A DNA stretch of 64,000 bases, taken from contig KQ965735.1 of NCBI GenBank assembly GCA_001574975.1, forward strand, positions 262,204-326,203, written 5' to 3'. Position 1 is the first letter of the stretch. Each line of letters starts with the position of its first letter. Source of the DNA: Gonapodya prolifera JEL478. Its lineage: Eukaryota > Monoblepharomycota > Monoblepharidomycetes > Monoblepharidales > Gonapodyaceae. The position numbers and the translations under genes were made by a program. The notes beneath the pieces were generated by a model, which was given only the letters and a program-made list of their open reading frames with translations, was not told the DNA's origin and did no database searches. Shown here in pieces: positions 49,085 through 60,719 of the stretch.

Positions 49085-49337
49085 TTTCCGTTGTATTTTG
49101 TATGGTTCGCCTCCCGGTTCGAGTCGGGTGCTCGTAAGATAGTCTGTTTATAATGTCGAAAAGCATGTTTTATTGAAAGGAAGTATTTGTGTTGCATTCG
49201 GGTGCTGACTATTTGACCAGCATGACCACAGCAGGCTGATCTCATTCAAGAATTGACTGGGCCCCTTGCCGGATGGACTTGGCTGCCTGAGATACTTCCG
49301 ATCATTGATCTTAACCGCTCAAACATTACAACCGACG
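49085..49337. other. Short intergenic region
   Basis: Holds the 3' end of the TALPID3-like gene and the upstream region of the third Tmc-like gene. The GGTCCAA dyad of copies A and B was not found here. Confidence 0.5.
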
Positions 49338-52300
49338 ATGGCGAGCGAGGATGGGGTCAAGATGGCTCCACCTGTTTCCAAGCCCATCATTATTGCTTCA
49401 ACAGAGTTGATCGGTCAAAGCCGATCGCAAGTTTCCAGTCTCGGTTTTGGATTTCAAAGTTCAGTCGTCCCAAGTGATCAGCAAGAGAGCCATCCGCTCG
49501 GTGCTTCTGGAACTAATCTGGCGGAGGATATAAATGTATTCGATCCTAGAGCTAGGATGGCCAGAGAGATGGTACGAGGGTGGCACTCTGTTTCAAGGTT
49601 GCTTTCTGACCCATTCGAGTAACAACAAGGTGAATTCAAGGAGGTCCAGGATTGAACAAACGTTCTTTCAAGTGCTTCACTCAATGGTGACCGGTGGGCA
49701 ATATCTGTCGGGACATCCCTCCATTGCAACTTTGACATTCACGGGTCACCCCTGGCTAGGCAATGAAATGCCTCGTGGTCTCGCATTCCCCCTAACGTTG
49801 TTCGAGGACATGCAGTGGGTAGTCCTGTTGACGTTTCTCATATCATATTATTCTCATTAAGTGGCGCTTGTAGAATGCTCTATTTTTCCTGGCACCCGGG
49901 CTTCGTATATGCAGGGATGCCGTCTGGCCTGTATTATATTTGGAATCCATTTGTTTGGCGCCCCGGATCATATGACATGTTTTTGATAATGTTTGGAGTC
50001 GCCATGTTGCTAGGTACCGTTTATTTCTTACACTATCTACACCGTTATCTTACTTTTGTTCCAGTGGTCACTCTGATCGGGACCATTACTTTCTGTGCAT
50101 TCTCTTTCAATAGTGGGAAATTCAAATTTATTTTTCCTTTGACATTGCTTCGAGCGGGAACGCTACTCGCCGGTGCGTTTTCACGTTTTTCGCCATGTTA
50201 TTCTCCCTAAAACATGGTTTCGTGGTGTAGTTGGCGTGCTTAACATTCGTGGGTTACGTCTAATCATTGAGAACTGAGCCAATGTGTTTATCTCATATAT
50301 TTTCCAAAGCAATCGCTGAAGTCTTTTTGAGCGTTTTACATTGTTCTGATGGAGCAATGACTTTGTACCCTCAGATTCAGTGTTTCTCGGGTGCGAACCA
50401 CGTGATTCCTTTTATTTTCTCTGGCAAGTGACTGTTTTGCTCTGTCGCGCCACTTGAAAAGAAGTTTTGTGCCCACCCCAGTCTTTGGATTGGTGTTGTT
50501 CACACCTTACACTCTCCTGATGTCCCTCGTTTACGTCGACGGAAACCCCAAGTCACCGAGAAACGCATTGACGCGCGCAAGTGGAAGGACAGACCTTTTG
50601 TACTTATCAATCAAGTTTCTCATTGTACGTGGGGATTTCGTTCCCTTGCGCAACATTTTGGGCTCATAACGCCAACTTGCATCCAAGGTGTTTCTCTGGG
50701 AGTTCGTAGATGCCCCGATAGCCAGGCTCGGAGTTTTGCTTCCCTGCTTGATGGTAAATTTTGTTTTGAGCTTGTGCACAGAGACCACACGATTGATCCT
50801 CTTTGCAGGTTCTTACGGTGGAGGTGATCCGGAAACAACCATTTCACAACGAAACCCTCCAGACCACTCGGGCCGGTATTTTAACGGCTGCCACATTTTC
50901 TGTAAGTAACTCGAGTCTTCATTCGCACTGAGGCACCAAAGCTCATGTTACCTCAAGTCCTTGATTGCGTTAATCTCTGGATCGGGTATTCAAGGCGATA
51001 GCACAGTGCCATTCGCGCTCCTATGCATTTTTTTGGTCCTGGGATTCAGCGTTGGATGCTTCCTCAACTACTTTGTCCGTACACGCGTGTCACAGAGGGT
51101 TTACGACCGGTTCAAGCGCAGACTACAGAACCTGAAAGAAGAGGATTGTGATGAGCTGAGCCCTTCAAAGTCCGGAAAAGGACACACCATACTGAAAACT
51201 GTTGAGCTTCCACAAGACCCTACAACTGCTTTGGAAAGAATAGCGACAAAGTAAGAATCCCAACTGAGGAAACTTCCCTGTAACTCATTCTCCTAAATAC
51301 TAGCATGAACAAGTTGACTTCTGAAAGAGCACGCGAGGAAGTGAGTTCAAGCAGAAACAACGCAACTGTTGAGGAAACTAATCAATTTTATCCAACAGCC
51401 TCCAATATTTGAATCACCTCAGGAAGTTGAAGTGAGGCAAAAGACGAAAAGTTTGATCGACAGATTTATAACTTACCAAAAAAATCGTTGCAAAGCTCGC
51501 TTGCCGATTCGTGCGTCACTCTAAGGATCCCGACGCCTTGATTTTGATGCGGGAACTTTTCGAAGCTGGCTTTCTCCAGTTCCCCAAGGATGGAATTGTC
51601 CATATTCAAGCCGCAAGCTATCTTCTTGCCTTCGGTCAAGAGACCACGAATCTATTCAAACCGAATGAAACGAATGCAGAAAAGGCAGAAGAAATTCTGT
51701 ATCGAGTTTCTTCCATGCAGTCCGCGTTCGATGTCAGGTTCCTTTTGTTTCTGTGCGAGAAAGGTTTGTCATATTACATCAAAACTATTGTCCGACCACT
51801 GTTTGTAACGGGATCTTTTCTTCCAGAAATCGAACAGAATCGAAAATCCGTCGAAGTCATGAAGTCGGACCTCAATATTTCGAGCTATGTCGAAGTGCTC
51901 TCGCAAGAGAAGTACGCCAAGGCTTATCATATGGAGACTTTACGAGAGTTGAAGCATTTTTGGACGTTTGTACGGAGGGCGACTACCCCAAAGGACTACC
52001 TTCTCTATCCGAATTATCTCGCTAGTATCTCAATGGCAACAAAAAAGTGTCACGATAACTACAGGTGGCTGCTAAACCGTTTTCCGAAATCAAAGGTAAG
52101 CAATTTTTTTCCGAAACGTGAGAACCCCCCGAAACATGAAATTTCGTCGTTAAGATGATTCTCCGTCTTTACGCCCATTTTAATTCAACTGTGCTCAGAG
52201 ACATAGAGGAAAGTCGACGGCTCTTACAACTAGCGGAAGACTTGGAGGAAAGCTCCGTGATTCGAGAGGACGACATGTTAGGCCGACGTTCTAGTCAACG

Positions 52301-54956
52301 CCGGAGTACAGTCTCGAGGACATCTAGCACAGATGACACGCCAGTTACTTTCGCGGACTTGCAGTCTCCTTCAAACAGCTCGGGCCAAAACAAATCTTTT
52401 ACTAAGATCAATCCGTCACCACGTCTAAGCGTTTCACCAAGCACTAGTCATTTGATATCACGCAGGTCCACCAGCTCCCATTCTCTGGCTATGAGCGAGG
52501 GTCGGGAAGCCAGGCGATCCAAAATGATGCGCGAGGAGTTTACTCGACGATGTAGAGAGGTACCGGAAAATTACGGAAGGCGTCTGACGCTCCTCACGTT
52601 TCTTCTTCTGTCCACGATGGGGTTCTCCCTGGCTTATTCCATTATCGTGTTCCAGTCACGTGAGGTTTTTTTCCTCCCGTTGTGCACGGTCCCGCTCTGC
52701 TTACCACGAATATTAAATCAGTTGATCACAGTATTGCTGATTTTCTGCTCACGACGGATATTGGGCGCTTTGCTCTTGCCATTTGTCAAGCCGCGAGACT
52801 GATGGCGTATTGGGGAAGTCGAGGAGATATAGAACAGTTTGCACGTTGGAAAAACGATCTGACATCTTATAAGGACAAAATGTTCAACCAATCCGTTCCC
52901 TATCTGTCACCTCGGTCCAACCTCGTCACTGGTGTCATACCTGTTGTCAGTTTTAGTCATCTGACAGATGATCCCTGGACGAGGGCTGGTCGAATTACCC
53001 ATATGAATCAGTACCAACAGGCAATTGAAGTTATTGAGATGGCTACCGGCTTACTGAATGAAGGTAGGACGTTGGATTTAAAACGAACCGAGTTTCATTT
53101 CTCCATCATTGAATCGTATTTTCGTAGATATGTCCTTTTGTCAGAGAAATCCGCCAGAAAATGATCGCCGACTAAGATTCCTCCTGGATAACGTGCTTGA
53201 CCTTGGTCGTAGTTTGCGAGGTACGTTCATGCCCTTTCCCCCCACCCTACCCCTCTTATTTTCTCATCACCGAATCACAAGACGTAAACCAAGTCGGAGA
53301 AGAAACCTGTGAGATACAGTAGTATTGGTCTTTATTTGCTTCTCTGAATCTCGTTCCTTTCGCAGTCTCCGTCGCAGTGGAGAACGAGTTGAAAATAATA
53401 TACGTGTGTTGTATAACAATGTTTTACGTACTGGCACTTGAATCTCACCCGGATTCTTATCACAGATTCTTTTGGCAATCGGAATTTCTGTTACAATTGC
53501 TCTGGGATGGCTTGTTTTCTATCCCGTGTTTACCAAAGCCCACAGCTTGCAGGTGATAATAGAAAATCTATCCACGAGCGCTCACTCAGCTAACTGTCAT
53601 TGTAAAGCTTCGCTACATGAGATATTTGCGACATTTGCCAAAGAACGTTGCTGACGAGGTGTTGATGAACATCGACGAAGAGCTAGAATTGGTGGCCGAG
53701 CACGACACTGGCAAAGGATCTCTGAAGGTGATGAAATGACCTTTCCTCCGCTCTGTACCTTTCTTTTTTTCACTTCCCACTACCATCATTCGATCCGCAG
53801 GACGCAGCTCCTATGGACCAACGCTCGAAGGCTGCGTTGAATTACTCAGTGTCACTAATGCTGATTGGAGTGTGTAGTATTGCGATTTTGGTCCCGTTAT
53901 GGACCCGTCTTCCGATTAATGAGGAGTACGTGAAGGTTCGCCGATGTCAGGCTCATCCTTTTGTTGCGTTTTAATCCATGGTAACTTGATAGATTGTCAA
54001 CTACACCGGGTCGGGCCGCAAGTTTTTCGTCAGAGAAGTAAGAACTTTAGCGTATGAGGTGAGAGATGACTGTAGCGAAGAGTTCATTCTGACATCAACA
54101 ATTCCTCCTGAAAGATACTTATTGGAGACAACACAACTTGGAAAGCAGGAGAGGCAGAGAGGCTTATGGAGGATAGCATAAATTTATTTGAGGAAATTCA
54201 CCAGAACGCTGTGACGGGACAGGGCCCAAGGGCAATGATTCCAACAACAAGCATAAATATCATTTCGTCGATTACCCAGAGCACGTGAGTTCTTGTCTTT
54301 TCACATTTCGAACTCATCACTAAAGATTATTGAGTCCACCCCAGTGGTTGCTACGCAGAGAGTTGTGATCCTTCTATTCGTCCTTTTAATTCATCCATAG
54401 GCTTTTCTTCGGAAGCCGTGCACGCACCATCTGATCAGATGGTAAGTCCTACTATTCCTTTCTCAACTGTATTCGAAACGACCATTATCCTGATAGATCG
54501 ATCACTACATTGCGGCTGCACGGGCATTCCTCACCGTCAACGCATTTCGGGCAACGCATAATTTTCGTGACGATCGCATCCTCTACATGGAAGAGCTACA
54601 ACAGGACATCGTGGGAAGATTGGTTAAAATCGACAATTTGATACGTGAGACTTTTCGTAGATTGCGGGATGGTACCTGTGATTAATGACTTGTTCGTTGC
54701 AGTCAACGTCTTTCTTCCCAATGGTAACAACCAGGCGCGATCTGTGTCACAGTCACTTTTCATTCTCTCTGTGACAATCGTGCTCTGTTTGTATCTGTTC
54801 AATTTTCAACGGATGCTGCATGCCAAAGCACTAGAAATGGAAGCTCTCGTCAATCTCATCCACATGATCCCACTGTCGCACGTGAATGCGAGCCCAAAGC
54901 TAAGCAGATTGTTGCAGTCTGGTGGTGTCTTTCTAAATGACGAAGAGGACCACTGA
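49338..54956 (+). CDS. Tiny macrocysts (TmcB/TmcC)-like polytopic membrane protein, copy C
   Basis: This third paralogue lies on the opposite strand from A and B and is clearly more divergent. The start is MASEDGVKMAPP (49338); the last exon ends at 54956. Blocks in order: EQTFFQVLHSMVT; GNEMPRGLAFPLTLFEDMQ then LYFSWHPGFVYAGMP; membrane segments VVTLIGTITFCAFSF and FGLVLFTPYTLLMS; VYVDGNPKSPRNALTRASG; PFALLCIFLVLGFSVGCFL; and the central helical region with EAGFLQFPKDGIVHIQ, TNAEKAEEILYRVS, AYHMETLRELKHFWTFV and ATTPKDYLLYPNYL. Then come LRDIEESRRLLQLAEDLEE, a Ser-rich linker, and the C-terminal helices, including SLFILSVTIVLCLYLF in the last exon. The central region is the TPR-like domain of this family. 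No adenylate or guanylate cyclase was seen. The gene appears intact; exon ends are approximate. Confidence 0.7.
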
Positions 54957-55024
54957 TTTTTCATATCAATTCTTCTATAAACATTTTGTATGCAACGTGT
55001 ATCTCTGTCATGGCATTGTGTATA

Positions 55025-56951
55025 TTACTCGTCATGTTGAGTCGCCTCCAAAAACCGTTCTGCAACTCGGCGGGCCTCTTCCTCACTCGCCAACCCTTCG
55101 AGCTCTTTTCCTTGAGTCAGAAAATCGCGCCAGAGAGTCAAATGCTTGCAAACAATTGCAAGAATTGTCTTCGCGCTTACCTATGCTTCGTCCCCACCGA
55201 TCGTTCCCTGACCGAGCAGCCCTCCACCGAACTAGTGCTGGCACCCCCTTAACCTCGATGCCCCAACCCGGCTGCCTCAACGGGTGACGTTGATCTTTCC
55301 ACTCGCTCCTCTGACCTACACGGACTTCAAGCAGGGTTCCTCCGCGCTCTCTGACGAGCTGGCGAATGCTCGGAACAGCACGTCGGACATCGGGGCACCA
55401 CTCCAGCCCGTCCTCCCGCGAAGGGTCAGGAGATGCGGAAAATAGGATGTAGTGTGGACCGGGGTAGGCCATGAGGCGGGCGGCGGCAGAGGGGAATTGG
55501 TCGAGTGGGACGGGGTGAGGGTCTTCTGTTCCGGCCTCGGGAGCAAAAAGTCCAGTGGACAGGTATCTGCGAGCGTAGGGTATATGTCAAAGACCTTTAC
55601 CGAAATGGAAGTTATCACCGTACCTGTCGCCTCTATCACAAACAATGCAAACAATCACGGCGTTCCTCGACATTGCGGAAACTCTCAGCGCGGCGGATAT
55701 GGCACCCCCGGAAGAAATGCCCGCGAATATCCCCTCGGTTCGAGCCATCGCACGCATCATTTCCTCAGCCTCGCGTTGGTCGATATCGACAACATCGTCG
55801 AGTCGAGCGCGGTCGAAGATTTTGGGCTACGTGACGCAAGATCGTTGCATTAGCAATCACACACAGACATGGGTACGTGCCTTCCATCACCTCACCAGAT
55901 ACTCTGGTTGCCATCGTCGAATGCCGGCAATGGAACTTCCTTCCGTCGGTTGTAACCCCACTATTTGAATGTCCGGATTCCGTCCCTTCAAGTACTGACC
56001 CGTACCCATTGCAGTTCCCGTGGTTCCCATACTGGACACAAAGTGTGTTACTCGTCCACCAGTCTGGTCCCAAATTTCCGGGCCTGTTGTTCGAATATGC
56101 GCCAGGGGATTGTCCGTATTGGCAAACTGGTCCAAAACAACTCCGAGTCCTCGTTTTGCCATATCTGCAGCCATATCCCGCGCAATTTCCATAGCGCCTG
56201 GAGGTGCATCGATGAATTTCGCCCCGTATGCAGCCATGGCCGAACGCCGCTCTTGGGACTGGTTCGAAGGCATGATGAGAGTAAGTTTGTAGCCTTTGAT
56301 GGCAGCGGCCATTGCTATGAGCAGGATTTAATTTTAAGTGAATGGAACTGGTGAGGTAAAACATGAGTCGCGGCACACCAGTACGGTGATTTTCCAGAAC
56401 CATTGAGCTCGTCCCCTGATTCCACCGACAGCGCTCTCGCGCGATAAAGGTCTCCTACCCTTTGATGCAGCTCAACAGAGTGCTGTGTGCTGGCCTCCAT
56501 TTCGACCCGTTTCTTGGGCTCCGTCGCAGGTGTTTTTGCTTCCGTTGACATTGGACTCACCAAGAGCTATCCCCGTGTTCCCGCTCGTGGCCTCTATGAG
56601 ATTGTCTCCAGGTTTAATGAGTCCTTTTCTTTCTGCTTCGTTGATCATGCTCAGCGCAGGACGGTCTTTTACGGAACCGGCCGGGTTGTTCCCTTCCAGC
56701 TTCGCGAGGACAATGTTCGACGACGGATCCCCAAAGGTGCCATCGGGGCGGAGTGCAGGAGGGGGAATGAGTCGCTGAAGGCGGACCAGGGGAGTGTTTC
56801 CAACGGTGGACTCGATTGTGGGGAAGCGTAGTTCAGGTGAAGATGGGGACGATTGATGGGGCAAGCTGGCTGCCGCCGCTGCCGACGCCGTTTTCCGGGC
56901 GGTGCATGCGGAAACAGAGGAAGAAATCCGTGCGAGAGCCGTCCTGCGCAT
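55025..56951 (-). CDS. CysM-type cysteine synthase fused to a TXNDC17-like thioredoxin domain
   Basis: The N-terminus ([13 protein letters not shown], from 56951) looks like a mitochondrial targeting signal. The PLP enzyme follows: [14 protein letters not shown]; the lysine motif [83 protein letters not shown]; and [14 protein letters not shown]. The last of these and the 'QPTEGSSI' phrase mark the bacterial CysM type. In the same frame, after a 60-bp intron inside the RY codons, the protein runs on into a thioredoxin-like domain matching TXNDC17: [35 protein letters not shown] and [10 protein letters not shown] (cis-Pro loop). The usual CPDC site reads CPDV, so the resolving cysteine is missing. 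A last small exon ([19 protein letters not shown]) ends at 55025. The reaction is O-acetylserine (or O-phosphoserine) plus sulfide to cysteine. Confidence 0.85.
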
Positions 56952-57129
56952 CAATCGTCGTTGAGTCAGCACTTATCGATCAATGGTATGACCTAAGCAT
57001 TATGGCATTATGACACCATCGCGCCTTTCTCTGTCTACATACATGTTCAACCCAACCACCAAAGAAGCAAAATGTAGTCTATTCTCTACGACAAGAATTT
57101 TACATTGTGGATGTAGTGGGCTACACTTG

Positions 57130-58775
57130 TCATTGTTTCGAAACAAAAGCGTACACAGCCACGCATGCTAGCACAACCGCGGTGTAAATTTGAGCGTGCC
57201 CAAGATTTTTTGCGGCCACCCAGGTGCTCATACCCCACAGGAGCCACGTGGTGGTCCGTGTCGTCCAAGTTGACACTTCGAGGGGTGTCTTCCAGTTTGC
57301 AGGTCTCTTCTCCTTGAAGGCGCGTGGCCCCTCCCGGAAATTTGAACCAGCAAACATTGCTGCCACCTGAAAAGCAGTGGAAGTTCAATAAGGATCGATT
57401 GATTGAAAGTTCACACCCACCTCTGGCAACAGAAGGGATCCCTTGTTTGCGCTCTGCCACCCCAGCTCAAGACCGAGTTTTGCCTGAGCCTTGGCGCACC
57501 TCACGGCGTCTGGAGAGTTGGCTGCAATCTCCCGTGCAAGGGAAATGGCGGTATCAAGCACGTCCTGATGAACAAATACCGTCATTCACACCGGTGAAGC
57601 AACGACTGGGACATAGCGCTTCCTTACCTTTGGATCCACGATAGTCTGTACAAACCCAAGGTCTTTCATCTCCACAGCGGAGAAAGTCCGACCGGTGAGC
57701 ATGAGAAGCATCGCGTTTTGATACCTGAAACAACGTTAGATTAGACGCGTGAGATAAATTTTGAGCGACCACAACATACCCTATCACGCGCGCGAGATTG
57801 GCTGCTCCTCCTACACGTACGATATTTCAAGATCAGATCAAGTCATCGACCAACAAAAAGTCCTTCACACACCTCCCAACGGGCTAAGACCATGCTTGAC
57901 CTCTGGAAGCGCAAACGTTGCATCGCGAGATGCCACCACAATGTCGCACGCTAGAGCAAGCTCAAAGCTAGCGGACACACTTCGGTCTCAAGTCCGCAGG
58001 TCAAGGTCAAGCAGAAATCGAAAATCTCACCCTCCTCCCGTCGCCGGTCCATTGACGGCAGCGATTACTGGCTTGTTGAGGGTCCTTCGGAAAGAAAGTC
58101 CACCGAAGCCTTTGTGGGGATTGGGAACGTGCGAGAAGTTCAAGGTACCAGTACGCCAGGTTGGCCGCATGAATTTCAGCCTCATTTCCTCACCTCCAAA
58201 CAACATTTCCGCGGCATCGGTTATGGATTTGGTGCGCCCCGCTTCTACCAGATCCAACCCAGCGCAAAACACGGGATCCGTTCCCGTGAGAATAGTGCAC
58301 CACCTTCAACCAGCATCAAAGCGGGGTTCATTAACAGATAAAAATGCTTGAACAAACTTTGCTGTGAACTTACAAGTCGGAGCTCGACTCATAGTAATCC
58401 CTGGGGGGAACCGTGAGAAGGGTACAGTGTTATAGCCGTACTGGAGCACTCACCAAATGCTGTTCAGGACAGAGCTTTCACGAAGTTCGGATAAACGAGA
58501 AGATCATCAGTCGAAGAGAGTTTGAGAATGGACAGACCAAGCTCACTTTGTCTTCCTGCAAGAATGGGATGATAAAAACCAACACGCGCGAGAATGATGT
58601 CGTTCTCTTGAGCACATCACTCCACTTCGTACCTATCAATAGCATTCCTCTGTGCGGGACGGTTCAGGTTGACGACCAGAATGCCCGGATGCGGCACCTC
58701 GAGGTTCACACCATCGTGAAGGGGGAGTTTCGATGCGACGGCGTTGTCCAAAAGAGGTTGCGCAGACGCGGTCAT
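57130..58775 (-). CDS. Enoyl-CoA hydratase/isomerase family protein with C-terminal membrane helix
   Basis: This is a crotonase-fold enzyme of acyl-CoA metabolism. The start is [16 protein letters not shown] (58775), followed by [16 protein letters not shown], the classic N-terminal block (exon 58775-58633). Next come [12 protein letters not shown] and [13 protein letters not shown] (oxyanion-hole region), [37 protein letters not shown] and [19 protein letters not shown]. After the usual C-terminal helix ([18 protein letters not shown]) there is an extension ending in a hydrophobic helix, [19 protein letters not shown], stop at 57130. Such a tail-anchor is not typical of soluble mitochondrial hydratases; the tail suggests membrane association (ER, peroxisome or mitochondrial outer membrane). 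The exon between 58633 and about 58290 was not resolved. The specific acyl-CoA is unknown; a delta-isomerase (ECH1-like) role is possible. Confidence 0.8.
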
Positions 58776-58976
58776 GATTCCTCAGGTGTTTGGTTTGAAA
58801 GTGGTGAGGGGATGAGAGTGCTGGATGAGCGAGCTCGTGTACTTTTTAAGCGAATTAGCACAATGGGCAGCACCTTACCAAAACATTCCACAAGGGTCCA
58901 AGTTCCACAACAAACCTTCATCGGAAAATTTGTAAATCAATCAGTCACGTATTTGTGAAGCGTTACAATTCTATTT

Positions 58977-60417
58977 CTACCACCCGTAGCGCCCGTCCCC
59001 AGGCCTCCTCACACACTCGAACTCTATTTCGTCCAGGGTTTTCCACCCGCCCTGTCCATCAGGGGCCTCCAACCCACCCTTCAATATTTGACCGGGGGTA
59101 ACAGCACCCACTCCACTGGGCGTACCGGTGAGGATGATATCATCAGGTTGCAACGTGACAATCGACGACGCGAACGAGATGAGCGCGGACACGGGGTGGA
59201 TCATGTCCGAGGTTGGGCCCTGCTGGCGGACCTGCCCGTCCACTGTACACCAGAGGCGGAGGGATGATGGCTGACGGCGGGTGGTTGGAATACGCAGGAC
59301 GGTGAGGGAGGGGAAGTGGTGAGCTACGCAAGATGGTGAGTGAGGGAATACTGAACTCACGTCATTCACTTGCTCCTTTGGAATGAACTTTCTAAAATAT
59401 GAGCAAGTAAGGCGGAGTGAGCTTGGCGACCACCGACTCCCCCATCCCACCCGATTGAAAAGACTGTTCCGCTTCGCGACGTTTTCGCCTCCATCGTACC
59501 ACCGACCGACCCACACATTCGTTTGCGAGGACTCTCCCGCTTCGCAGGGTATTTGCCTCCGTCGTCCGACCTACAGACCCACCCACCCGATTGCGAGGAC
59601 TCTCCCGCTTCGCAGGGTATTTGCCTCCGGTGGGCGACTCGGTCAGTGCTTCGCGCTTAGTCCTCGACATACGCTCCGTGCAGGATCAGCCTCCATCTAA
59701 CAGCCTCGGTCTGCGCTAACGGACCAAGGCTTCAGTGCTCGGTCTTCCGTGCTTCGCACTCCAAACCTCGCGAGGCTCGACTATACTTCACTCGGCTTCG
59801 TCTCGTTCATTCCGTCTNCCCCCCCCCCGTCCCCAAGCGCTCGCGTCTCGACTCACCCAATCGGTGCGAACGTGTCGAATCCCTTGGCCTTGGTCCACGG
59901 AAGTCTGTCCCTCTTGGCCTCATCCTGTACATTCCGGGCCGTCAAGTCAAACGCCACGGCGTATCCGGCAACGTGGTCAAGCGCCTTCGAAGCCGGGATG
60001 TCGCGACCACCGGTGCCGATGATGACGGCCAGTTCCACTGTTTCGAAGGCGAAGAGGTTGGGTTAGGTTCTTTGAAGGAAGCAGGGGGTGGCTGGGTGAC
60101 AAAGAGACGGCACCGACATACCTTCGTGGTGGACTTCGACGTCCTTTGGGATTTCGACCGTCCCGGGGCTCGCCACGAGCGACGAGGGAGGCTTTAGGAA
60201 AAAGAACGGCTCCTTGGGAATTGCGTTTCCCAATTCTTTAGCGTGGTCCCTGGTGATGAATCGCGAGGTAAATCGCCGTCGTCGGTGAAGATGCAAATCA
60301 AAAGACCCGAGCGATCGTCAAGCCACTGCGATGCTGCAAGGGGGGATTTCTTCGAGCTCACGCATAGTTTCGTCCAATCGCGACGATCTTTCTAGAACGG
60401 GTGAAGAACTGAGACAT
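58977..60417 (-). CDS. FAHD1: Fumarylacetoacetate hydrolase family protein (FAHD1-type acylpyruvase)
   Basis: FAHD1 enzymes hydrolyse acylpyruvates and decarboxylate oxaloacetate, usually in mitochondria. Exons read in phase: 60417-60362 (MSQFFTRSRKIVAIGRNYA), 60249-60122 (DHAKELGNAIPKEPFFFLKP, then PGTVEIPKDVEVHHE), an exon ending at 59857 (VELAVIIGTGGRDIP, AFDLTARNVQDEAK, GFDTFAPIG), a short exon starting at 59391 (KFIPKEQVND), and the C-terminal exon(s) (WCTVDGQVRQ, SDMIHPVSALISF, DDIILTGTPSGVGAV) to the stop at 58977. The metal-binding acidic residues of the HHE and VELA region and the GTPSGVG loop are conserved. The C-terminal end GDGRYGW is slightly unusual. The intron 59392-59856 (465 bp) carries a 68-bp tandem repeat and a single N, unlike the short introns elsewhere. 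There is little sign of a long targeting peptide. Confidence 0.88.
59455..59658. repeat. Three tandem 68-bp units in an FAHD1 intron
   Basis: Units begin at 59455, 59523 and 59591, exactly 68 bp apart. Units two and three share a 39-base core (59523-59561 and 59591-59629) containing CTCCCGCTTCGCAGGGTATT; unit one is a diverged version. Confidence 0.85.
59818..59818. other. Single N before a poly-C tract
   Basis: An assembly break at a run of C inside the same 465-bp intron; the intron length is therefore not exact. Confidence 0.9.
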
Positions 60418-60719
60418 GGTTGTTGGAGTGCGATGTTGACTGCTGTCGAGGGTTGCGACTGGAACGGATCGGTAGCGTGGTGCAGACAAGCGAGTTTGAT
60501 AGAGTCCGCGGGAATGAGGAAGGTGGGGTTGTGGTGTTGTGATGCCGAGTAATCGACCAGTTACATTTGATTCCGCTCGTTCGAAGAAATCACGGCCATA
60601 TCACCTCAGAACTCCGAAGAGCGTACGAGGCCACCCTCGCGTTTCACCGCATAATCATTTGTAATGTCTTCTATCACACAGTTTAAGCTCTGTTCAGGGT
60701 CATCAAATTCATTTGGACG
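60418..60719. other. Intergenic between FAHD1-type gene and nephrocystin-1 stop
   Basis: About 300 bp, expected to hold the FAHD1-type promoter. No gene was seen. Confidence 0.5.

Noticed and set aside
49105-49135. tRNA-like T-arm (GGTTCGAGTC with short stems)
   Set aside because: No acceptor, D-arm or anticodon arm can be placed around it.
54960-55290. Plus-strand frames after copy C as an extension of that gene
   Set aside because: Copy C stops at 54956 in all readings, and this strand is antisense to the last exons of the cysteine synthase fusion.
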